From Verrucomicrobiota bacterium (GTDB taxonomy: Bacteria; Verrucomicrobiota; Verrucomicrobiia; Chthoniobacterales; UBA10450), in contig QHRA01000206.1 in the NCBI GenBank assembly GCA_003221295.1, positions 1 through 34,465 of the forward strand: a stretch of 34,465 nucleotides of DNA. The letters are read 5' to 3'. Position numbers and translations under genes: made by a program. Below are positions 23,946 to 29,137 of this stretch, piece by piece. Each line of letters starts with the position of its first letter. The first letter of the stretch is position 1. The notes beneath the pieces were generated by a model that did not search any database, had not been told where the DNA came from, and saw only the letters and a program-made list of their open reading frames with translations.

Positions 23946-24299
23946 ATGTCTAAACGATCTGCTATGTCTTTCACGCGTCGCGGGCCGGACCACATTACCG
24001 AAGAGTTGATCGCTGTGCTTTCGTCGAAGGCCTCTTTCGAATTCAAGCCATTGTTCGAAATCATGCTCCTCAATCTGCGGGAGCGAAATGCAGCCAGTGG
24101 CGGCGAAGAGATGCTGCGTTTGCGCGCATATGAAAAGCTTCAGGGCCTTGTCCACAGGGGCGCAGTCAACCGAACAATCACAGGGACCACGAAGAAATAC
24201 AAAGGCGTTGCCACACGAATTGCCGCGCTGCGCACTGAGATAAAAGCTATACGCGCCGCGTGCGACCAGCGCGCTCGCGCCAAGGCCGCCGCGGCCTGA
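23946..24299 (+). CDS. Unknown basic protein, paralogue 1 of a two-copy family
   Basis: 117 residues, roughly two-thirds or more identical to the product at 33225. The shared core reads T-E-E-L, A-V-L-S-S, A-S-F-E-F-K-P-L-F, then L-L-N-L-R-E-R-N-A-A-S-G-G-E-E-M-L-R-L-R, Y-E-K-L-Q-G-L-V, then G-A-V-N-R-T-I-T-G-T-T-K-K-Y-K-G-V. The segment Y-E-K-L-Q-G-L-V-x-x-G-A-V-N-R followed by K-K-Y resembles the recognition helix and wing of a winged-helix protein, and the tail is strongly basic, so nucleic-acid binding is possible. This is inference. The start at M-S-K is conserved in both copies. A beta-lactamase-like gene fragment begins at the stop codon, and inverted REP-like hairpins lie on both sides. 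I do not recognise the family. Confidence 0.75.
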   Translation: MSKRSAMSFTRRGPDHITEELIAVLSSKASFEFKPLFEIMLLNLRERNAASGGEEMLRLRAYEKLQGLVHRGAVNRTITGTTKKYKGVATRIAALRTEIKAIRAACDQRARAKAAAA

Positions 24300-24451
24300 C
24301 TGATCGGGCCGGTCAGCTGGTTTACATCAATCGCGACAAAGAGGTGGTCGTCGTGTGGTTCGGCACGAACCAAGACGCCAATCCAAAACTCGAGCCCATC
24401 CCTGCCGCATCATCGCGAACACATTCTTCTGATCAGGCCCCCTCTGTGTGA
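24296..24451 (+). pseudogene. C-terminal fragment of a beta-lactamase/serine hydrolase (COG1680-type) gene
   Basis: Immediately at the stop of the 117-codon gene, another frame encodes A-G-Q-L-V-Y-I-N-R-D-K-E-V-V-V-V-W-F-G-T-N. This matches the last strands of class C beta-lactamase-like serine hydrolases (G-Q-x-[IL]-Y-[IV]-x-x-x-x-D-x-V-[IV]). Nothing before it in this frame belongs to that fold, so the upstream ~350 codons are missing. The short downstream tail ends at a stop at 24449-24451. Confidence 0.55.
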
Positions 24452-24487
24452 CACGGATTAAGGGAATGAATTAGGAATGCAGCAATT

Positions 24488-24510
24488 GTAGGGCGTCTGT
24501 GTCAGACGCC
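24488..24510 (+). repeat. REP-like hairpin with GTAG head
   Basis: GTAG (24488-24491), GGCGTCTG (24492-24499), loop TGT, CAGACGCC (24503-24510). Perfect 8-base stem. It is the inverted partner of 23831-23853. Confidence 0.75.
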
Positions 24511-24603
24511 AACCGATGCGGACGCTTCGATGAGCGCAAACGCACTGGCAATTTCGAATTCTCTATAAGGCTGCGCTGAAATTCTCTCCGGCAGCGATAA
24601 CAA

Positions 24604-25164
24604 GTGAATACGACGGCAATACTGCTTTTGGTGCTCATCGTGGTCGTGATCGCGGTGGGTGCAGTTCTCTTCTGGCAACGGCGGCGTTCAGTGGCATTGC
24701 AAAAGAAGTTCGGACCTGAATATCAGCACGCGGTCGGCCAGTTTGGTGGCGAACGCAAAGCGGAGGCGGAGCTGGCCGCGCGCGAGAAACGAGTGCGCAG
24801 CCTGGACATTCGCCCGCTTACCCCACAGGAGCAGGCGCGTTTCAGCGACTCTTGGAAAAAAGCGCAGGCACGCTTCGTGGATGAGCCGTCGCAAGCCGCC
24901 GCTGACGCGGATGTTTTGGTAAAGGAGCTCATGCGGGCGCGTGGTTATCCAGTCGGCGATTTCGAGCAGCGCGCGGCAGACATTTCAGTGGATCACCCAG
25001 ATGTGGTGAGCAATTACCGGGCAGCACGCGAGATCGCGCTGCGCAACAACGCGGGAAAGGCGACAACAGAAGATATCCGGCAGGCGATGGTCCACTATCG
25101 CTCGCTATTTGAAGAATTACTGGAGACAGCGCAACCAGCAACACACAGGGAGGCAGTGGCATAA
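24604..25164 (+). CDS. Membrane-anchored protein of unknown function
   Basis: 186 residues from GTG 24604. One N-terminal membrane helix (A-I-L-L-L-V-L-I-V-V-V-I-A-V-G-A-V-L-F-W, 5-24) is followed by R-R-R and F-G-P-E-Y-x-x-A-V. A long polar helical region then has A-E-A-E-L-x-x-R-E-K-R-V, L-D-I-R-P-L and W-K-K-A-Q-A-R-F-V-D-E-P, with A-D-x-L-V-x-E-L-M-x-x-R-G-Y-P-V-x-D-F-E-Q-R-A-A-D-I-S-V-D-H-P near 102-132. I recognise this as a widespread uncharacterised family found in actinobacteria, acidobacteria and proteobacteria. It is followed in the same direction by a soluble relative (25189) and a PRC-barrel protein (25541), probably one operon. Confidence 0.75.
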   Translation: MNTTAILLLVLIVVVIAVGAVLFWQRRRSVALQKKFGPEYQHAVGQFGGERKAEAELAAREKRVRSLDIRPLTPQEQARFSDSWKKAQARFVDEPSQAAADADVLVKELMRARGYPVGDFEQRAADISVDHPDVVSNYRAAREIALRNNAGKATTEDIRQAMVHYRSLFEELLETAQPATHREAVA

Positions 25165-25188
25165 AGATGCCCAACTTCCACGAAGGAA

Positions 25189-25515
25189 GTGGCAAGAGAC
25201 CTGGAAAAACGCAAGGGAACAACAGGAAAACCCGACATCGATAAGGCGACGCCGTTGTTTCCAGAAAATGAATCCGCGAATTTTCGCAATCGCTGGACAG
25301 AAATCCAGGGGGCTTTCGTCGACGAGCCCCGTCGCGCGGTTGAGCAGGCCGACGGACTCGTCGCTGAGGTAATCAAACGGCTGGCCAGCAGTTTTGCCGA
25401 TGAACGTTCGAAGCTCGAAGGCCAGTGGGGTCGCGGTGACAACGTCTCGACGGAAGATTTGCGTGTCGCGCTGCAACGGTATCGCGCGTTCTTCGACCGG
25501 CTGTTAAGTGTGTAA
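25189..25515 (+). CDS. Soluble relative of the preceding membrane protein
   Basis: 108 residues from GTG 25189, the only recognised start in frame (GAAGGAA lies just before it; no ATG is available). The central part F-R-N-R-W-T-E-I-Q-G-A-F-V-D-E-P-R-R-A-V-E-Q-A-D-G-L-V-A-E-V-I-K-R-L parallels W-K-K-A-Q-A-R-F-V-D-E-P in the upstream product. The C-terminus N-V-S-T-E-D-L-R-V-A-L-Q-R-Y-R-A-F-F-D-R-L-L parallels its T-T-E-D-I-R-Q-A-M-V-H-Y-R-S-L-F-E-E-L-L. So both genes carry the same helical domain, one membrane-tethered and one free. The function is not known. Confidence 0.7.
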   Translation: MARDLEKRKGTTGKPDIDKATPLFPENESANFRNRWTEIQGAFVDEPRRAVEQADGLVAEVIKRLASSFADERSKLEGQWGRGDNVSTEDLRVALQRYRAFFDRLLSV

Positions 25516-25540
25516 ATGGAATGAGGAAAGGAAGCTCGCA

Positions 25541-26377
25541 ATGATAAAAGGACGTCAATTAGTCGGACGCGCTGTGATCGACATGGAAGCCGCGGAGCGC
25601 CTCGGCAAAATCAAGGAAATTATTGTCCAGCGTGACGGCGAGCGCGTCGCTGGATTCGTCGCGGTGCATGGTGAAACCATTGTTGGCACTGGGGGAACGC
25701 GCCGCATGATTCCCGCTTCCGCTCTGCATTCGATTGGCCCGGACGCGATCACAGTGCGCGGATCGGCGATGAAACAGCGACCGGCTGATCTCGATAATCT
25801 GCCGCGCATGTCCGACGTGGTTGGTCGCAAAATGGTGACGCGCGGCGGTCGACTACTTGGCTCGATCGACGATGTGCTCATCAACGGCGCGGATGGCACA
25901 ATTATCGGGTTCGCGGTCGGCGACGCCGTCCGCAACAAGCTCGAAAATTTTTTCAATCCACAGCGTTCCCGAATCCACGGTTACGTGCGCGCCGATGCCG
26001 ATCTGCAGGTAGGCAACGAGCTAATCGTAGTGCCGGACGACGCGCTCATTGAAGAAGACCCGGGCGCGCAGGGAGGAGATCATAAACCGGTCACACAAAA
26101 AACCGACGAACCCGAATCCCGCAACTGGGGCGAAACCGTGCCAGCCGAATCTTCGCGATCCACTATTTGGAAGCGGCGAACAGACGCGGCAAAGCGCGAT
26201 GCATGGCACACGCCCGCCGAGGTTCGCACTGAATCTGCGACCGCGCCCGAAGTTGAGGACAACCGCGACGGTACGCCGACGGAGCTTCGTCTTCGATCTG
26301 AAATTGCGCGACCCGTGCAGAATACAGGCACCGCCGCGCCTGCCGAACCCGCGCCCGACGCTTCACCGTCGAATTAA
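25541..26377 (+). CDS. Protein with two PRC-barrel domains
   Basis: 278 residues from ATG 25541, with a good Shine-Dalgarno region (GAGGAAAGGAAG). The first PRC-barrel (about 3-80) has L-V-G-R-A-V-I-D-M-E-A-A-E-R-L-G-K-I-K-E-I-I-V. The second (about 85-170) has V-V-G-R-K-M-V-T-R-G-G-R-L-L-G-S-I-D-D-V-L and ends P-D-D-A-L-I-E-E-D. The final ~100 residues are low complexity and charged. No signal peptide is present. It probably belongs to the same transcription unit as the two preceding genes. PRC-barrels are interaction modules, so a scaffold role is plausible but not shown. Confidence 0.75.
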   Translation: MIKGRQLVGRAVIDMEAAERLGKIKEIIVQRDGERVAGFVAVHGETIVGTGGTRRMIPASALHSIGPDAITVRGSAMKQRPADLDNLPRMSDVVGRKMVTRGGRLLGSIDDVLINGADGTIIGFAVGDAVRNKLENFFNPQRSRIHGYVRADADLQVGNELIVVPDDALIEEDPGAQGGDHKPVTQKTDEPESRNWGETVPAESSRSTIWKRRTDAAKRDAWHTPAEVRTESATAPEVEDNRDGTPTELRLRSEIARPVQNTGTAAPAEPAPDASPSN

Positions 26378-26410
26378 TTGGGGTGCACAGGCTGCTAGGG
26401 AAGCACGAAC

Positions 26411-26433
26411 TTAGGGCGCCTTTGTGAGACGCC
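26411..26433 (+). repeat. Decayed REP-like unit (TTAG head)
   Basis: TTAG followed by GGCGCCTTTGTGAGACGCC resembles the GTAG-GGCGTCTG-TGT-CAGACGCC unit at 24488, with several substitutions that break the stem. Confidence 0.4.
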
Positions 26434-26448
26434 GGCGCAAAAATTGCT

Positions 26449-26475
26449 GTAGCGTCCGCTGTCTCGAGCGGTGAC
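26449..26475 (+). repeat. REP-like hairpin with GTAG head (short stem)
   Basis: GTAG (26449-26452) is followed by CGTCCGCT, GTCTCG and AGCGGTGAC. A 5-base stem CCGCT/AGCGG forms. The stem differs from other units, but head and geometry are the same. Confidence 0.45.
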
Positions 26476-26548
26476 TGGGGAGCATAGGTCGCTGGCCTGT
26501 CGTGTTTGGTGGCTCGCCAAACACTCTTCTGTGAATCAAATCGCATCT

Positions 26549-26567
26549 ATCGTAAGCCGCTTACGAT
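26549..26567. repeat. Palindrome ATCGTAAG-CCG-CTTACGAT, copy 1
   Basis: Perfect 8-base arms with a three-base centre. Copy 2 (26934-26952) has one change, CTTGCGAT. The two copies are in the same orientation and bracket the 70-codon ORF on the minus strand. Confidence 0.65.
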
Positions 26568-26649
26568 GGATAAAATCCCCTGTCCGGGTGAGCACATACG
26601 CCTCACATACTGGTTCCGGTACCCGGCTAAAAGAATTTTCGCTCTCGTG

Positions 26650-26841
26650 CTAAGCGTGCCCCGACGATGCTGACTTGGACGCAAAGATTACGGCAATATC
26701 ATCCTTGAGTGCCGTGTTCATCGCTTCAACTACGAGAGCTTCCAAGCCCGGGCCGACGTTGGCCGCTCGCATGGCCGCAACATTATCTTCATGATTTTTG
26801 AGAATATCCTGAATCGCGCCAGTTTTTTGTTGAGTTGTCAT
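26650..26841 (-). CDS. Small acidic/neutral hypothetical protein
   Basis: 63 residues from the ATG at 26841 (a GTG seven codons upstream gives 70). The sequence M-T-T-Q-Q-K-T-G-A-I-Q-D-I-L-K-N-H-E-D-N, then V-A-A-M-R-A-A-N-V-G-P-G-L-E-A-L-V-V-E-A-M-N-T-A-L, looks like two amphipathic helices, with no signal and no known motif. Coding is uncertain. It stands between two identical-orientation palindromes, which hints at a small mobile or recently inserted unit. Confidence 0.4.
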   Translation of the reverse strand: MTTQQKTGAIQDILKNHEDNVAAMRAANVGPGLEALVVEAMNTALKDDIAVIFASKSASSGHA

Positions 26842-26933
26842 CCTGCTAGATACGGGGTTCACCTCCGCGCCAGCAACAGAAAAAGCATCTCTGCGCCACG
26901 AAGCCGACGCCCTCGCCGAACACTTTTATTTTT

Positions 26934-26952
26934 ATCGTAAGCCGCTTGCGAT
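26934..26952. repeat. Palindrome ATCGTAAG-CCG-CTTGCGAT, copy 2
   Basis: Same element as 26549-26567 with a single base change in the right arm. Both copies are preceded by T or CT and followed by G. Confidence 0.65.
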
Positions 26953-26971
26953 GCATCAGATCTGCGGAGCT

Positions 26972-26994
26972 GTAGTGGCGGCTGTGTCAGCCGC
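26972..26994 (+). repeat. REP-like hairpin with GTAG head
   Basis: GTAG (26972-26975), then stem GCGGCTG (26978-26984), loop TGT and CAGCCGC (26988-26994). It is identical over 28 bases to the unit at 27464-27486, 490 bases away. Confidence 0.8.
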
Positions 26995-27211
26995 AGTTGG
27001 CGATACGACCGCAGTGCACTCGCCGAAGGTTTCTTGTGAAAAAAATTCGCTTATGTGGATCAATTCAGCGTGCTGCGCGCGGCGGTTTAAGTCGGGATCC
27101 GGAATCTGGAATCCAAGAAACCAAAAAAAAGGAGATACTTGACCTCGATTCCTGGTTTCCTGATTAAAATTGTAAGACATTTCCTGCGTTTCTGAGCGAT
27201 ATTTGCTCATT

Positions 27212-27412
27212 ATGGAAATGATCCTCCGGAGATTTGCGGGCATCTTTATCTTGGTCAGCCTATTGCTGGCTTACTTCCACAGCCTTTATTGGCTATGGTT
27301 CACCGCCTTTGTCGGGTTCAACCTCCTGCAGTCGTCGTTTACCAACTTCTGCCCTTTAGAGTTGATCCTGAAGAAAATCGGCGTGGGCCAGGGTTCGGCG
27401 ACGCCGCGATAA
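27212..27412 (+). CDS. DUF2892 small membrane protein
   Basis: 66 residues from the ATG at 27212 ([10 protein letters not shown]). Two hydrophobic helices ([11 protein letters not shown] and [15 protein letters not shown]) are followed by [16 protein letters not shown], the typical DUF2892 layout with its cysteine. In other bacteria this domain often accompanies rhodanese or sulfur-related proteins (YgaP), but here it stands alone. It is probably in the inner membrane. No Shine-Dalgarno region is obvious. Confidence 0.8.
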   Translation: MEMILRRFAGIFILVSLLLAYFHSLYWLWFTAFVGFNLLQSSFTNFCPLELILKKIGVGQGSATPR

Positions 27413-27463
27413 GAAGAACCTCCTCTTCGACCCCGACATTCCATTTTCGATACCGCGGGGGCT

Positions 27464-27486
27464 GTAGTGGCGGCTGTGTCAGCCGC
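27464..27486 (+). repeat. REP-like hairpin with GTAG head
   Basis: GTAG (27464-27467), stem GCGGCTG (27470-27476), loop TGT, CAGCCGC (27480-27486). It joins directly to the duplicated decarboxylase 5' end at 27502, suggesting that recombination or insertion happened at the repeat. Confidence 0.8.
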
Positions 27487-27501
27487 AGCATATCTGCGAG
27501 A

Positions 27502-27570
27502 AATTTCGTCTGCAGACGGATCTAGCATTTCTCAGTATGCGTCGCGTGAATGACATTGTCAGCCTTCGCT
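27502..27570 (-). pseudogene. Duplicated promoter and first nine codons of the decarboxylase gene
   Basis: On the minus strand the ATG at 27528 begins M-L-D-P-S-A-D-E-I, identical to the decarboxylase at 19220. The frame then leaves the family and enters a REP-like hairpin. Upstream, CTGACA (27562-27557), a 17-base spacer and CATACT (27539-27534) match the decarboxylase promoter almost base for base, and the match extends to about 27570. The rest of the gene is absent. It is either a truncated duplicate or a shared mobile promoter element. Confidence 0.65.
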
Positions 27571-27591
27571 AATCAGCCAACCATCTCATCA

Positions 27592-28644
27592 ATGGATAAT
27601 CTTTCAGTGTTCTTTCTCGCCGAGAGCGAACAATCCGGTGAGGACGTCATGACTCGGCTGGTCACGTTCATACGGGCGGCGAAACAGACGCTGGTTTTTG
27701 CCATTTACGACATGCGCTTCAGTGATCTCCTCCGGGCCCAATTAGCAGCGGCGTTACGCGACCGGGCCGAGGCAGGTGTCGAAATTCGTTTTTGCTATGA
27801 CGCAGACAAACCGCCCCAGCCGGATCTTGCCGCCGGTCAGGATCCCGCGCCTGCGGGCACGGGCGCATTTGTGCAATCACTCGGTTACCCGTGGCGGCGC
27901 ATCGCGGGAATGAAACTGATGCACAGCAAATTCGTCGTGCGCGACGGACAAGCCGTCTGGACTGGCTCAGCCAACATGACCGACGACGCCTTCACTTTAA
28001 TGGAAAACAACATTGTCGAAATCGACTCGCAGCCTTTGGCCAGTTATTACGCCCAAAATTTCGAGCAGCTCTGGGAGAAGGAAAACTTCGAGCACACCGG
28101 CCACGTTCATACCGAGCCGGTGCCGCTCACGTTTTCAAATCAATCAGCTAACGCGCGTGTAATGTTTTCGCCGGGCTGCGGTTTGGAAATCGATTCAGAG
28201 ATCGCAAGACGCGTGCGAGCAGCGCAGCGCCGCGTTCGCATCTGCAGCTTGCTGATCAACTCCGGCACATTGATCGGCGAACTCGGGAATCTGTTGCGTC
28301 GCGGGCGCGTGGCCGTGGATGGAATCTACGATCGCACCCAAATGGAGCAGGTTTACGTGCAGTGGCAGGAAGTGCCGCAAAACCGATGGAAAATCGGCGC
28401 GCTTCAGGAAATCATCGCGCGCGCCGGTCTGATCGGGAAAAACTCAACGCCTTACACCCCGGCCGGGCGCCACAATTTCATGCACAACAAAGTTCTCGTG
28501 ATCGACGATACGGTGATTACCGGCTCTTATAATTTTTCGCGGAGCGCTCAATTTAACGCCGAGAACATTTTGTTTATCGAAAGCGCGCCGCTCGCCGATG
28601 CCTACAGCGCGTATATCGATCATCTCGTGAAGAAGTACCACTGA
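27592..28644 (+). CDS. Phospholipase D-like protein with two HKD motifs
   Basis: 350 residues from ATG 27592. Earlier in-frame codons back to 27550 overlap the duplicated promoter block and are probably not translated. Two PLD repeats are clear: motif 1 M-H-S-K-F-V-V-R-D-G with G-S-A-N-M-T, and motif 2 M-H-N-K-V-L-V-I-D-D with T-G-S-Y-N-F-S. Both catalytic His and Lys are present, so the enzyme should be active as a phosphodiesterase on phospholipid, nucleic acid or another diester. No signal peptide is visible, so it is probably cytoplasmic. Similar single-gene PLD proteins range from nucleases to cardiolipin-synthase relatives; this one lacks the membrane helices of cardiolipin synthase. 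Confidence 0.88.
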   Translation: MDNLSVFFLAESEQSGEDVMTRLVTFIRAAKQTLVFAIYDMRFSDLLRAQLAAALRDRAEAGVEIRFCYDADKPPQPDLAAGQDPAPAGTGAFVQSLGYPWRRIAGMKLMHSKFVVRDGQAVWTGSANMTDDAFTLMENNIVEIDSQPLASYYAQNFEQLWEKENFEHTGHVHTEPVPLTFSNQSANARVMFSPGCGLEIDSEIARRVRAAQRRVRICSLLINSGTLIGELGNLLRRGRVAVDGIYDRTQMEQVYVQWQEVPQNRWKIGALQEIIARAGLIGKNSTPYTPAGRHNFMHNKVLVIDDTVITGSYNFSRSAQFNAENILFIESAPLADAYSAYIDHLVKKYH

Positions 28645-28951
28645 CTGTCGCAGCCAGGTGCCGCGTTGCTTCTCCGTTCCTAGCTGCCTTCCGATTTAGC
28701 CGGTTTTCGCTTCGATTTGCCGCAGCGCGCCGGCCACGTTCCTTGCGTTCCTTACGCAGCTGCTTCTCGTGCAAATAGGTCTTGTACTTTTTATAGGCAA
28801 ACCCACCGCCGAGACCAGCCGCGGCAACAGCCAGTGCCGCTGCGATTTTTGCCGGCCCGCGACCCGGCACCATATGCCATGGGCATTTATCCAGCGGATA
28901 GCTATCCGGAAGAGAAAACTCACAATCAGGTGAAGTACACTTATGCGCCAT
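28574..28951 (-). CDS. Putative zinc-ribbon/membrane protein, unknown function
   Basis: 125 residues. The N-terminus has C-T-S-P-D-C, then C-P-W-H, a possible metal-binding C-x4-C-x12-C-x2-H. A hydrophobic segment follows (I-A-A-A-L-A-V-A-A-A-G-L-G-G-G-F-A-Y, about 36-53), then a very basic tail. The last 71 bases overlap the 3' end of the convergent phospholipase D-like gene, and the tail there may be dispensable. A perfect 10-base inverted repeat abuts the start codon. The start is supported by the conserved-looking C-C motif only. Coding is likely for the N-terminal two-thirds. Confidence 0.55.
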   Translation of the reverse strand: MAHKCTSPDCEFSLPDSYPLDKCPWHMVPGRGPAKIAAALAVAAAGLGGGFAYKKYKTYLHEKQLRKERKERGRRAAANRSENRLNRKAARNGEATRHLAATVSGTSSRDDRYTRCRHRRAARFR

Positions 28952-28975
28952 AGCTTGTCGTACCGCGACAAGCTA
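28951..28975. promoter_or_regulatory. Perfect 10-base inverted repeat at the start codon of the zinc-ribbon gene
   Basis: TAGCTTGTCG (28951-28960) and CGACAAGCTA (28966-28975) are exact reverse complements with a five-base loop. On the minus-strand message the hairpin would include the A of the ATG. It could hide the start codon, act as an operator, or be another interspersed palindrome (its head is ATAG in the plus direction). Confidence 0.5.
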
Positions 28976-28990
28976 AAATCGTAAAATACT

Positions 28991-29014
28991 GTAGCGGCGG
29001 CTGTGTCGGCCGCA
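28991..29014 (+). repeat. REP-like hairpin with GTAG head (imperfect stem)
   Basis: GTAG (28991-28994) followed by GGCGGCTG, TGT and CGGCCGC. Same family as 26972 and 27464, with one G-T pair in the stem. Confidence 0.65.
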
Positions 29015-29058
29015 GAATTAAAAACGCGTCGCGCGAATCAATCTTCAACAACCAGCCT

Positions 29059-29087
29059 GTTGGTTTCGGCTGCCAGCCGAAACCAAC
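29059..29087. repeat. Perfect 13-base inverted repeat GTTGGTTTCGGCT
   Basis: The arms GTTGGTTTCGGCT (29059-29071) and AGCCGAAACCAAC (29075-29087) have a three-base loop. The core GTTTCGGC/GCCGAAAC recurs at 4053-4073. It lies about 50 bases beyond the stop of the helicase gene, so it could serve as its terminator-like structure. Confidence 0.65.
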
Positions 29088-29137
29088 TTTGTTATTTGCT
29101 AGTTACCGTTCGGCGCCTCGCAAAAACTACAAGCTGC

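Larger units (their letters stand above)
26863..27211. other. Non-coding stretch with palindrome, REP-like hairpin and word repeats
   Basis: It holds palindrome copy 2 (26934-26952), a GTAG-headed hairpin (26972-26994), and a purine-rich stretch with related words GGAATCTGGAATCC and GATTCCTGGTTTCC (27102-27164). No ORF is supported. Confidence 0.6.

Noticed and set aside
27550-27591. Upstream start of the phospholipase D-like protein
   Set aside because: These 14 codons lie in the duplicated promoter block copied from the decarboxylase region, so they are unlikely to be native coding sequence.
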